From Deltaproteobacteria bacterium (GTDB lineage Bacteria; Desulfobacterota_C; Deferrisomatia; Deferrisomatales; JACRMM01), in NCBI GenBank assembly GCA_016218905.1, contig JACRCS010001082.1, positions 1 to 11,740 of the forward strand: DNA of 11,740 nucleotides. Direction: 5' to 3'. The position numbers were made by a program, and so were the translations under genes. This document shows, in pieces, positions 1-7,016 of the stretch (position 1 is the first letter of the stretch; each line of letters begins with the position of its first letter). The notes under the pieces are model-generated. The model searched no databases. It had not been told where the DNA came from and worked only from the letters and a program-made list of their open reading frames with translations.

Positions 1-109
1 CGCGCGCCGGGTCGACGGTCTCCCGGTAGCCGGCCAGTTTCAGGAGCTCGTGGTAGTCCCGCCGGACGGTGGCGGGGCTGGTTCTCAGCACGGCGACCTT
101 CGACTTCAT
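1..109 (-). CDS. N-terminus of a probable DUF362-family protein (partial)
   Basis: The minus strand opens with ATG at 109-107 directly after the TAG stop of the upstream gene (TAGATG, zero spacing), and the frame runs open off the left edge of the window. The 36 visible residues begin MKSKVAVLRTSPATVRRDY and continue HELLKLAGYRETVDPAR. This KVAVLRTSPxTVxxDYxxLxxLAGY pattern resembles the start of DUF362 domain proteins, a family of unknown or iron-sulfur-associated function. The match is from memory on a short stretch, so the family is tentative. The gene is the third in a tight operon behind the UbiA enzyme and the flippase-like protein and is probably translated by coupling. The remainder lies outside the window. 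Confidence 0.55.
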   Translation of the reverse strand, partial: MKSKVAVLRTSPATVRRDYHELLKLAGYRETVDPAR

Positions 110-1114
110 CTAGCTCTTCCCCGAGTTCGAACCGCTCGGACTCCCTTGCCCCTGGTTTGGTCCCCGGTCAGCTTGCATCGGCTCCCCCTTTCTGTGCCGT
201 CCCCAAAGCCAGATGGCCGTCGCGCCCAACGCCACGGCGTACCAAAGGGTACATGCACGAATGATCACGGTCGCCGCCGCGGCCGAGGGGGCATCGACTC
301 GGAGCAGCGTCAGGGCGGCCACCATGCTCCCCTCCGTCGCCAGCAGGCCACCCGGCAGGAAGCTGAGGGCGCCCACGAGGGTCGCGAGGCAGTAGATGAA
401 CGTCGCCGCGGCGAGGGAGACCTGACTCCCCACTCCCCTCAGCACCCACCAGAACGCGTAGCACTCGGCGAACCAGGCGGCGAGCGCCAGGACGGTGCCC
501 GCGGTTGCGGGCCAGGGACTCAGCAGAGCGCGCACGTTCCGCTGCGCCTCGCGAAAAGCCTCGGCCCTGGTCGGCAGGAGCCGCGCCATCCAGCGGGCCG
601 AGAGAGGACTCCCGGCGAGGAAGAGGGCCCCTGCCAACAAGCCCGCTCCCACTCCCAGCAACTTCCAGCCGTACCGGTATCCCGCGGCCCCTCCCAGGCC
701 GAGGAGGAGCACGCCGGCGAGGTCGCTGACCCGTTCCATGAGAACCGCCGGTGCCGATCGGCGCACCTCGGTTCCAAACGCGTCCCGAAGCAGATACGAC
801 TTCACCAGCTCGCCAGCTTTGCCCGGGCTGAGGGAGAAGCCGAGGCCGCTCCCAAAGACCAGAAGGCTCCTCTTGCGGCTGATCCGCACGCCCAGTCTGC
901 CGAGATAGGTCTCCCACCTGACCCAGCGGAGAAGGTAGTTGGCGGAGGCGAGGGCGAGAGCCCCCGCCAGGTACGCCGGGGGGAACGTCCCGAGCACGGT
1001 GCCGATCCGGCGGAAGTCGCCGATCGCGCCGACCCCCGCCAGCGCGACGCAGCCGAGGAAAAGGCCCCAGAGGACCTTGCTCCCCCTCGCGAGGCGCCGG
1101 CGCTCACCGGACAT
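110..1114 (-). CDS. Flippase-like integral membrane protein (LPG synthase TM / TIGR00374-type family)
   Basis: A 334-residue multi-pass membrane protein with about eight hydrophobic segments, for example residues 14-31, 46-62, 133-145, 152-168, 203-224, 235-256 and 284-304. Family hallmarks are SPGKAGELVKSYLLRD at 96-111, ERVSDL at 127-132 and PGGLLATEGSM at 254-264. These are typical of the UPF0104 / lysylphosphatidylglycerol-synthase transmembrane domain proteins. There is no cytosolic aminoacyltransferase domain, so it is a stand-alone TM version and not a full MprF. Such proteins are proposed to translocate lipids or lipid-linked sugars, but the substrate is unknown. Its start overlaps the end of the UbiA gene by 11 bp (1104-1114), indicating translational coupling. 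The polar C-terminal tail (about 306-334) is rich in Gly, Ser and Gln and is probably disordered. Confidence 0.85.
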   Translation of the reverse strand: MSGERRRLARGSKVLWGLFLGCVALAGVGAIGDFRRIGTVLGTFPPAYLAGALALASANYLLRWVRWETYLGRLGVRISRKRSLLVFGSGLGFSLSPGKAGELVKSYLLRDAFGTEVRRSAPAVLMERVSDLAGVLLLGLGGAAGYRYGWKLLGVGAGLLAGALFLAGSPLSARWMARLLPTRAEAFREAQRNVRALLSPWPATAGTVLALAAWFAECYAFWWVLRGVGSQVSLAAATFIYCLATLVGALSFLPGGLLATEGSMVAALTLLRVDAPSAAAATVIIRACTLWYAVALGATAIWLWGRHRKGEPMQADRGPNQGQGSPSGSNSGKS

Positions 1115-1979
1115 ACAGGATCAGCCCCACGAGGGCCGCCCACAGCGCCAGGTTCACGATGGTGGGGCGATCCGACAGCAGATCTTCGGTCGGGTCCCCT
1201 CCGCCCTCGCGGTGGTAGACGAGGTACAGATAGCGGCAGATCCCGTAGAGGACGAAGGGGATCGTCGCCACGAGGCCCCGCGTCCCGAACTTCTCCACGG
1301 TCTCGTAACTCACCGTATACAAGGCATAGCTCATCAGGGTGCACGCGGTCACGACCGCGATCATCATGTCCAGGAACCGCGGATCGTATTCGGCGAGGAC
1401 GCCCCTGTGGGACTCGGCGCCGCTCTCGAGGAGCAGGAGTTCGTGACGCCTCTTCGAGAAGCCGAGGAAGAGCGCCAGGAGCGTCGTACAGAGGAGGAGC
1501 CACGGGCTCAGCGGCACACCGATGGTCAGGCCCCCGCCTACTACGCGCAGCACGAAACCCGATGCGACGGTGAACACGTCCAGGATCACCTGATGTTTCA
1601 GCCAGAGCGAGTAGAGGACGTTCAGCGCCGCGTAGGTCGAGAGGATGATTCCGGCGAACGGGTGCAACACGAACCCAGCCAGGATCCCCCCGGCCGCGAG
1701 CCCGAGCGCCCACCGGAGCGCTGCCCTCGCCGGCAACTGCCCGGAGGCGATGGGCCGAAACCGCTTCGCCGGGTGGAGGCGGTCCTTGTCGGCGTCGAGG
1801 ATGTCATTGAAGAGGTACGCGGCGCTGCCGACGGCGCAGAAGGCAGTGAACGTGAGGAGCGAAAGGGTGAGCGCCCGCCCAATGAACAGCCGCTCCGCAA
1901 AGAGGAGGGGAGCGAAGACGAAGACGTTCTTGACCCACTGCCGGGGCCGCAGGGACCGCCAGAGACAGCCGAGTTTCAT
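1104..1979 (-). CDS. UbiA-family prenyltransferase, decaprenyl-phosphate phosphoribosyltransferase (DPPR synthase) type
   Basis: A 291-residue membrane protein starting at MKLGCLWRSLRPRQWVKNVF. The first Asp-rich motif spans residues 58-80: NDILDADKDR at 58-67, then HP at 69-70, KR at 72-73 and RPIASG at 75-80. A second conserved block (YSLWLK at 123-128, D134, GFVLR at 141-145) and FSKRRHELLLL at 174-184 follow. The 'N-D-x-x-D...D-R-x-H-P-x-K-R-x-R-P-I-A-S-G' form and the late LLSDRP (267-272) are characteristic of DPPR synthase-like UbiA enzymes. These transfer phosphoribose from PRPP to polyprenyl phosphate at the membrane. I chose the ATG at 1979 because the homology begins there; the same frame stays open further upstream without family similarity. 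It is the first gene of the UbiA, flippase-like, DUF362-like operon. The exact polyprenol substrate is an inference from the family. Confidence 0.85.
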   Translation of the reverse strand: MKLGCLWRSLRPRQWVKNVFVFAPLLFAERLFIGRALTLSLLTFTAFCAVGSAAYLFNDILDADKDRLHPAKRFRPIASGQLPARAALRWALGLAAGGILAGFVLHPFAGIILSTYAALNVLYSLWLKHQVILDVFTVASGFVLRVVGGGLTIGVPLSPWLLLCTTLLALFLGFSKRRHELLLLESGAESHRGVLAEYDPRFLDMMIAVVTACTLMSYALYTVSYETVEKFGTRGLVATIPFVLYGICRYLYLVYHREGGGDPTEDLLSDRPTIVNLALWAALVGLILYVR

Positions 1980-2064
1980 GGGGCCCCCGACCTGCCGCCC
2001 GAGATCTCGCAGCGAGGCGTTCTGCTCGCGGGAGAGGAGCGGAGTGGTTGCGGAGAGCTTATCT

Positions 2065-2081
2065 ATCTCGTGCAGCGAGAT
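2065..2081. repeat. Inverted repeat in UbiA operon leader
   Basis: ATCTCG-TGCAG-CGAGAT forms a perfect 6-bp stem with a 5-nt loop, about 90 bp upstream of the UbiA start. An overlapping alternative pairing exists between CTATCTC (2063-2069) and GAGATAG (2085-2091). It could be a leader hairpin or an operator; no T-tract follows, so it is not an obvious terminator. Function is not established. Confidence 0.4.
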
Positions 2082-2115
2082 CGGGAGATAGCGCTGACTG
2101 CACTCCTCCCGGGCA

Positions 2116-2157
2116 GTGTAATGGCGTCGGCGGTCCCGGCGCAACCTTGCGTTACAC
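2116..2157. repeat. Nested inverted repeats, possible operator/promoter area
   Basis: GTGTAA (2116-2121) and TTACAC (2152-2157) are inverted copies of each other. Just inside the right arm lies CGCAA-CC-TTGCG (2140-2151), a perfect 5-bp inverted repeat with a 2-bp spacer. The position between the divergent genes fits a regulator site, but no regulator is recognisable in the window. Confidence 0.3.
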
Positions 2158-2230
2158 GGGCCAAATGAAGAGAAGAAGGAATTACTGACTCGGACAGGAA
2201 CGGTGCATTGCAGCTTGCACGCGTGATTTG

Positions 2231-2266
2231 GTCTCCTCTGTGAGCTTTGCGCCTCTGCGAGAAAGA
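2231..2266. repeat. CTCTGTG/CTCTGCG-type dispersed repeat, copy A
   Basis: The segment carries CTCTGTG at 2236-2242 followed about 14 bp later by CCTCTGCGAGAAAG. The alternating 'CTCTGTG ... CTCTGCG' style is shared, in inverted orientation, with copies at 2462-2479 and 8436-8459. From memory, similar short non-coding repeats are scattered in intergenic regions of many high-GC environmental genomes. Fifteen bases downstream sits CGCCCGTTCGCT (2281-2292), a 12-mer also found next to the copy at 8414-8425. Confidence 0.4.
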
Positions 2267-2405
2267 AATTCCGGTTCTCCCGCCCGTTCGCTCGGCTTGA
2301 TCGCTGCCGCGCTCGTCGTTCCCGCCCTTCCTGGGCTCTTCGACGCGAGCGCATCCGGCGCTCGTCGTGCGTGGCCGCTGCCGCGCCTCCTGCGCTGCTC
2401 GGCCC

Positions 2406-2459
2406 GAGCTCTTCGTGAGCTCGTCCGCGATCCGGACCCATCCTCGGCTCGAGTCGAGG
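2406..2459. repeat. Two adjacent palindromic hairpins
   Basis: GAGCTC (2406-2411), loop TTCGT, GAGCTC (2417-2422) gives a perfect 6-bp stem. Twenty bases on, CCTCGGCTCGAGTCGAGG (2442-2459) is an 18-bp palindrome with a single mismatched pair. Both lie 125-180 bp upstream of the GT-C gene and just before repeat copy B. They may be part of the same mobile or dispersed repeat unit, or a regulatory structure. Confidence 0.35.
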
Positions 2460-2461
2460 CC

Positions 2462-2479
2462 CAGAGTCCGCAGAGAAGA
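2462..2479. repeat. CTCTGTG/CTCTGCG-type dispersed repeat, copy B
   Basis: CAGAGTCCGCAGAGAAGA here differs at one position of 18 from CAGAGACCGCAGAGAAGA at 8442-8459. The two copies lie about 6 kb apart, both in intergenic DNA and in the same orientation. Confidence 0.5.
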
Positions 2480-2483
2480 GCTG

Positions 2484-2511
2484 GCATGCATGTGTGCGTG
2501 CGTGTGTGCGT
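2484..2511. repeat. 28-bp perfect alternating purine-pyrimidine tract (Z-DNA-prone)
   Basis: Every step from 2484 to 2511 alternates purine and pyrimidine. It begins GCATGCATGTGTGCGTGC and continues as GT/GC dinucleotides, breaking at TT (2511-2512). Such tracts can adopt left-handed DNA under negative supercoiling. It lies about 75 bp upstream of the GT-C start codon, where promoter or leader elements would be expected. Confidence 0.6.
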
Positions 2512-2585
2512 TGCAGCGGCGGCTGCGCAACAAGTATGCTGTGGGCCGCGAGCGATGCCCGAGTCGATTTTGAGCGAAGGCCCAG

Positions 2586-4493
2586 ATGGCGTCAGCAGCT
2601 ACCCTTCTCCTCTACGTTTCGTTTCCGCTCCTTTGCGTCCTCGCGGTTCCACCCTTCTCCCGCCGCGGCGGCCTCGCGGAACGCGTCGTCTTCGGCGTCG
2701 CGCTCTACGAAGGCGTTCTGCTCGTCGTGGGCGTCGTCCTCGGTCTGTCCCGCCACTTGACTCCGGGTGCGTACCTGGCCTTGATGCTCTCCGCCACGGG
2801 CGTCCTGGCCTGGCAGGCTTTGCGAAATGGGCCCCGCCCGGACCTCGGCCGCTGCGTCCGTTGGTGCCGGACCCGCAGAGGGACGGCGGCGCTGCTGGCG
2901 GCTCTTCTCGTCGGCCTCGCGCTCGCGCTCGAGCTCGGCTTCGACGCACTGTACGGCACTCGGCACGGGGACGGCCTCTGGTACCACATCCCCCGCGCCA
3001 TGTTCTGGACCGGGCAGCACAGCTTCGACGCGTGGCCGACGCCCGCGTTCGCGCAGATCGGCCTTCCGGTCGCCGGGGACCTGATCGTCCTCCACAAGAT
3101 GCTGCTCGGAGAGGGGTGGGCGGGCATCGGCTATGTGACCCTCGTCCTCTCCGTGGGCGCCGCCGCTTGCGTCTATGTCGCTGCACTGGACCTCCGAGTG
3201 CCGAGGTGGCACGCAGCGCTCTCGGCTCTCCTCTTCCTTACCTTCCCGACCGTCGGCCTGCGCATCTGGTCCGTAAACACGGATATCGCGGCCGCCTTCC
3301 CGGCGCTTGCCTCGTACGTGGCGCTGCGCAGGATACGCGAGCCCAAGGTCGCCCTCTCCGCTTTCCTGGTCCTCAACGGGATGGCCCTGGCGTGCAAACC
3401 GACGGTGGCGCCTGTGGTGCTCGTGCTCGGCTGTTTCGGCCTCTGGCACGGCAGGCGAAAGCTGGCGGCCCTGCGCGACCTCGCGCTGCCGTGCCTCGCG
3501 GCGGCCTCCGCCGGGGCGGTCATGCTCGCCTCGTACTGGCCCGTGTACGCGGCTTTCGGGGACTTCATGGGTGGCCAGTACAGTCGCGCCCATCAGGTCA
3601 CGACCGCCGCCGGGTTCTTCCAGGCGGTCGCCATGCACTCGGTGCACTGGCTCCTGGAGCCGCTGGGGTACCTCACCCGGTTCCGGCACGCATGGGAGCT
3701 CGAGGCGGTGAAGGCGGTCTACAACGTCGCCGGTGCCGGTTTCGAACGCCTGCCGGACGTGTGGAAGCCCTATCCCGGCCAGGACCTCGGCCGCACCGGG
3801 CTGGCGACGGTCCTCGCCCTCCCGTTCCTTCTCGCCGGACTTCCGCGCAAGGCCCGGCTGGAAGCGACGCTCTTCGTTCTGCTCGCCTACGTGCCGCTCA
3901 GCGGGATGATCGCCTCGCAGCCCTTCTTCGCCCGGTACAACGTGATCGTCCCGGCGGGGTTCGCGGTCCTCTGGGGAGGTACCCGGCTCTTCCGGAGGCG
4001 AGGCCGCCGCCGGTGGCTCTTCGCCGTCGTGGCGCTGAACGCCGCCGCACTCTTCGGCGTCGTCTCCATCGATGTCTACCTCGACCGGACGAACTGGGCC
4101 AAACCGGGCGGGCTCTACCATTACGTCTCGGACGCGGATCGGGAGCTCGTCGCCAGGACGCTGTCCGGCCGTCCTCTCCTCGTGCTCACCGAGGGAGAGT
4201 TGGAGGCGTTGCTCGTCGGGCCCGAGGTGGCCTTCCCGATCCGCTACCTCATCTGTCCCACGGACGGCGACTGGGACCGGGAGCTGCGGGCGGCTTCCAG
4301 CCGCTCGGAGTGGCTCGCCTTCGTCCACGCGGGGCGAGACTCGCTGACGCCCGGTCCGGAGTGGAGCCGGCCAGGCGTCCACGCGTGCGGGCAGACGTCG
4401 AGGGCGGTGCTGGAGAGGGCCCTTTGGAAGGTCGGGTGGACGCGGTACCGGAGCGGCGACAAGGTGGATCTGTGGCGGGCGATTGGCGGATAA
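2586..4493 (+). CDS. GT-C fold membrane glycosyltransferase (ArnT/PMT-like superfamily)
   Basis: A 635-residue polytopic membrane protein. Hydrophobic segments alternate along roughly residues 5-480, followed by a soluble, presumably extracytoplasmic C-terminal part (about 495-635). The first large loop contains HGDGLWYHIPRAMFW (127-141), matching the 'D-x-x-x-Y-H-x-P-R-x-x-x-W' loop of GT-C enzymes in which the Asp (here D129) is the likely catalytic or metal-binding residue. NTDIAAAF (231-238) and KPTVAP (271-276) are further conserved loop motifs. GT-C enzymes use polyprenyl-phosphate-linked sugars as donors, which fits the divergent UbiA/flippase operon. The ATG at 2586 has a modest GAAGG six bases upstream. 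Donor and acceptor cannot be told from sequence. Confidence 0.75.
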   Translation: MASAATLLLYVSFPLLCVLAVPPFSRRGGLAERVVFGVALYEGVLLVVGVVLGLSRHLTPGAYLALMLSATGVLAWQALRNGPRPDLGRCVRWCRTRRGTAALLAALLVGLALALELGFDALYGTRHGDGLWYHIPRAMFWTGQHSFDAWPTPAFAQIGLPVAGDLIVLHKMLLGEGWAGIGYVTLVLSVGAAACVYVAALDLRVPRWHAALSALLFLTFPTVGLRIWSVNTDIAAAFPALASYVALRRIREPKVALSAFLVLNGMALACKPTVAPVVLVLGCFGLWHGRRKLAALRDLALPCLAAASAGAVMLASYWPVYAAFGDFMGGQYSRAHQVTTAAGFFQAVAMHSVHWLLEPLGYLTRFRHAWELEAVKAVYNVAGAGFERLPDVWKPYPGQDLGRTGLATVLALPFLLAGLPRKARLEATLFVLLAYVPLSGMIASQPFFARYNVIVPAGFAVLWGGTRLFRRRGRRRWLFAVVALNAAALFGVVSIDVYLDRTNWAKPGGLYHYVSDADRELVARTLSGRPLLVLTEGELEALLVGPEVAFPIRYLICPTDGDWDRELRAASSRSEWLAFVHAGRDSLTPGPEWSRPGVHACGQTSRAVLERALWKVGWTRYRSGDKVDLWRAIGG

Positions 4494-4529
4494 AACCCAA
4501 TTCCGCCGTTTAGCGGCAGAGGTGCAGTC

Positions 4530-5081
4530 ATGAGGAAGTTGTTCGGCAAAGTGGCCCTAGGCGTGCTCGGCGTCTATCTCTTGTCTCTCATCATCATGAT
4601 TCCGTACTACAACTGGAAACACGTGAAAGAGCACGGCTTCTTGCGCTGGCTCGCCTTCGGAGAAGTGGTGGCGACCGCAAAAGGTATCGCTTGGCCCTAT
4701 TTTGCGTTGGTCGCGAGACCGGATACGCCGGGGATGTCCGCCGATCAGAGGCATTACCTGAGCTCCAAGGATGCGTCTAACGAAGCCATCGATGTCATCG
4801 CCAACGCAGGGGATCTTCAGAGCCTCAATGCGGAGCAGCGCTCGAGAGTCATGGAGCTCTTGCGGCGGGCAATCGAAGAGGCGGGCAAGGTCCAGCCCGC
4901 GTTCCTCCGGAAGGTACATCCTGAGATGCCGCACCTTTACGAAACGAAATACAAGGCCTCAATAGAATTACTGGAACGGGGACTGCGGACGAACAACATG
5001 ACGATGATGACCGCGGGCGGGAATGCCTACAACGAGTTCGCGGCGTGGGTGCACGCGCACGAGAAGGAACTTGTGTTCTAG
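4530..5081 (+). CDS. Hypothetical protein with a single N-terminal membrane anchor
   Basis: 183 residues with a good ribosome binding site (AGAGGTG about 5 bases before ATG). Residues 7-26 (KVALGVLGVYLLSLIIMIPY) form one membrane segment with a short basic N-terminus (MRKLFGK), so it is a signal anchor or uncleaved signal. The remainder is soluble, helix-prone and moderately charged. I recognise no family. It starts 36 bp after the GT-C gene on the same strand and may share its transcript. Its base composition looks less GC-rich than its neighbours, with more A-ending codons in the middle, which may hint at separate origin. It ends only 5 bp from the convergent lectin/PNGase-like gene. Confidence 0.75.
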   Translation: MRKLFGKVALGVLGVYLLSLIIMIPYYNWKHVKEHGFLRWLAFGEVVATAKGIAWPYFALVARPDTPGMSADQRHYLSSKDASNEAIDVIANAGDLQSLNAEQRSRVMELLRRAIEEAGKVQPAFLRKVHPEMPHLYETKYKASIELLERGLRTNNMTMMTAGGNAYNEFAAWVHAHEKELVF

Positions 5082-5086
5082 CTCGT

Positions 5087-6991
5087 TCATTCCTCGGCGA
5101 CGCGGACTCCCATCCGGCCGGAGCCGACTTCCTTCTCCAGGCGCTCACTGCCTCGATGGATCACCACGCGGACGCTCTCCTTCCCATCCGCGGCGGCTTC
5201 GTCGATGGCGGCGAGCAGGTCTTCGATCGAGCCGGGCCGCTTGCCGTCGTAGCTCTCGAGGTAATCGCCCGGCTCCAGTCCGGCTCGGGCGGCGTTGCTC
5301 TCCGCCTGGACCTCGATGAGCTGGAGGGCGGGCGCAGGCGTGAGGGGGGACGGGGTTCGGTAGAGGATCACGTAGGCTCGGACGAGGTGGATGGCCTCGT
5401 TCACCTGCTCGTCCTTCGGCCGCTTCTCTGCCGGGCGGTCAGAGAAGTCGTACGGTTCCGGCTCATACCGGAGCTCCGCCGTATTCCCCGGTACGAGCCA
5501 AGGCGTGAGGTCGATCCACCATGGATGGACCACGTCGCCCGGTGCCCAGCCGGCGCGGGAGTAGTACCAGGTGCCGCGTTGGGGTCGGACCGCGCTCAGG
5601 TAGGAGTCGGATTTCCACAGCACGTTCTCGAACCGGCGCTCCGAGGCGGGGTCCCGTCCCTTCTCGGAGACGAAGACGACCGCTCGGCGGGACGGCGTGA
5701 ACTCGCCCACCAGCGAGTGGCCCGTGGTCGTGAGAAAGAGGCGGGCGGCCTTCGTGAAGGCATCGAAGGTGAGCGTCTGCGGGGTGAAGAAGTCGCGGAA
5801 GTGGTTTTCCGCCGAACCGTATCTCGCCGTCCCTGTCCAGAGGGGCACTACGCGGTAGGGCTCGAGGGCCGGGATGCCATGGTAGAAGTCGGCGGAGGCG
5901 CTTAGCAGGAAACCTCTGTTCCGGTCGTCGGTCGCTGTCTCGAGCTCGAAGGTTACCTCGCCGGAGAGCCAAGGTCTGAAGTGGGTCACGTCGACCTTCC
6001 ACCGGCCCGGCGTCCGGAAGGAGGTGATGAAGGGGGCGATGTCCCGCTTCACGCCCTGGGGGTCGACCACGTAGAGGTGGCCGCTGCGGTCCCAGTAGTC
6101 CCAGTTCGGGCCGGCGTCATGGATCTCGAGCGTGAGAATCACGCGGCCGAATGCCCAGTCGCGCGGCGGCAGAGCGACTCGCGTCCGTAGGGGCGCGCCG
6201 CCCTCGGTGCGGACGTGGTTGAAGAGCTCGAAGTGCTTCGGAGGGCGCTGCCGCGGGGCCGGCCCGCTCTTCCGGAAGGCGACCTCCCGCACGTCGAACT
6301 CCGTGGTCGCGTCGGCGCGGGTCCCTGCGCCGACGGCGAGCCGCGACTCGTAGGGGAGCATGCCGGGGATGAAGTAGGCGTCGTAGACCGCGGCGCCCGC
6401 GAGCCGGACCGTGACCTCCGCCCCGCCGATCACGTGCCGCACTGAGATCTCGCACTGCGCGAAGTCTCCCCGGAACTCCGCCGGCGCGACGCGCTTGACG
6501 ATCTCGCGGCCGTCCCAGTGGAGCGACACCTCTCGCTCCGGCAATCCCTCGTAGTTGGCCGAGACCCCGGAGGGCTTCTCGACCGGCGGGTCGTGGACGT
6601 CCACCCCGACGGCGAACGTTCCCCTCAGGTTCGGCTCCACCCAGCTCTTCAGGAAGGGCGCCGGCCCGCGCCGGCCGAACTCGGCGGTGTTGAGGAAGAG
6701 GAAGGCCCCGCCGTCGCCGCCTTCGAGCACACGGACCTTGCAGCGCAAGGTGACCTCCTCGAACGCGCCGTCGAAGGCGGCGTCGAAGGCGACTGCGTTC
6801 GACTGGCCGGGCGTGCGGTCCCGGTCGAGGAGTCGGTAGACGCCGCCCTCCTGGGACGGCCCCTCGCCCTCGCCGAAGCGGGAGAGGTGCACGGCGGGGG
6901 CGGACTGGGCCAAGGCCGCGGTGGACAGGAGCAGAAGGAGCGGAAGCGGCAGCAGAAGCAGGTTTCGAGCGCGGACCCTCTGGGCAGGCAA
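5087..6991 (-). CDS. Secreted L-type lectin-like / PNGase F-like / PDZ multidomain protein
   Basis: About 634 residues from a TTG at 6991. Residues 10-28 form a signal peptide core ending LSTAALA|Q. Residues ~33-240 resemble an L-type (concanavalin-like) lectin: FDGAFEEVTLRCKVRV, FAVGVDVHDP (126-135), PEREVSLHWDG (151-161), AVYDAYFIPGMLPYESR (201-217). Residues ~255-545 follow PNGase F: W300-D301-R302 matches the catalytic WDR (D60 in PNGase F), then DVTHFRPWLSG (334-344), TTTGHSLVGEF (421-431, E430 placed at E206) and GTWYYSRAGWAPG (473-485). The six PNGase F disulfide cysteines are absent (for example GWCPG is GWAPG). E118 has no clear equivalent. A PDZ domain (557-627, ARAGLEPGDYLESYDG) closes the protein. 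It may bind or deglycosylate glycoproteins outside the cytoplasm; activity is an inference. The start is uncertain: the same frame is open upstream with ATGs at 7117 and 7141 inside hepT. Confidence 0.75.
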   Translation of the reverse strand: MPAQRVRARNLLLLPLPLLLLLSTAALAQSAPAVHLSRFGEGEGPSQEGGVYRLLDRDRTPGQSNAVAFDAAFDGAFEEVTLRCKVRVLEGGDGGAFLFLNTAEFGRRGPAPFLKSWVEPNLRGTFAVGVDVHDPPVEKPSGVSANYEGLPEREVSLHWDGREIVKRVAPAEFRGDFAQCEISVRHVIGGAEVTVRLAGAAVYDAYFIPGMLPYESRLAVGAGTRADATTEFDVREVAFRKSGPAPRQRPPKHFELFNHVRTEGGAPLRTRVALPPRDWAFGRVILTLEIHDAGPNWDYWDRSGHLYVVDPQGVKRDIAPFITSFRTPGRWKVDVTHFRPWLSGEVTFELETATDDRNRGFLLSASADFYHGIPALEPYRVVPLWTGTARYGSAENHFRDFFTPQTLTFDAFTKAARLFLTTTGHSLVGEFTPSRRAVVFVSEKGRDPASERRFENVLWKSDSYLSAVRPQRGTWYYSRAGWAPGDVVHPWWIDLTPWLVPGNTAELRYEPEPYDFSDRPAEKRPKDEQVNEAIHLVRAYVILYRTPSPLTPAPALQLIEVQAESNAARAGLEPGDYLESYDGKRPGSIEDLLAAIDEAAADGKESVRVVIHRGSERLEKEVGSGRMGVRVAEE

Positions 6992-7016
6992 GGCGATCTC
7001 GATGGCGACGAGCCCC

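Larger units (their letters stand above)
1980..2585. other. Gene-free divergent intergenic region
   Basis: 606 bp between the start of the UbiA gene (minus strand) and the start of the GT-C gene (plus strand). Long frames cross it on both strands but have no recognisable protein content. It should carry the promoters of both divergent transcription units, though I could not place a convincing -35/-10 pair. It contains several short inverted repeats, two copies of a CTCTGTG/CTCTGCG-type repeat and an alternating purine-pyrimidine tract, each listed separately. Its eastern half is unusually rich in simple-sequence character. Confidence 0.75.

Noticed and set aside
50..1573. Plus-strand open frame of ~500 codons opposite the UbiA and flippase-like genes
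   Set aside because: It has no recognisable domain, and the minus-strand genes opposite it have clear family motifs.
2592..4382. Minus-strand open frame of ~600 codons opposite the GT-C gene
   Set aside because: Composition dominated by Glu, Arg, Gly, Asp and Pro without motifs, as expected for the antisense frame of a hydrophobic GC-rich gene.
2228..4513. Plus-strand open frame of ~760 codons overlapping the GT-C gene
   Set aside because: Arg/Pro/Gly-rich shadow translation of high-GC DNA in another frame; the overlapping frame at 2586-4493 has membrane segments and GT-C motifs.
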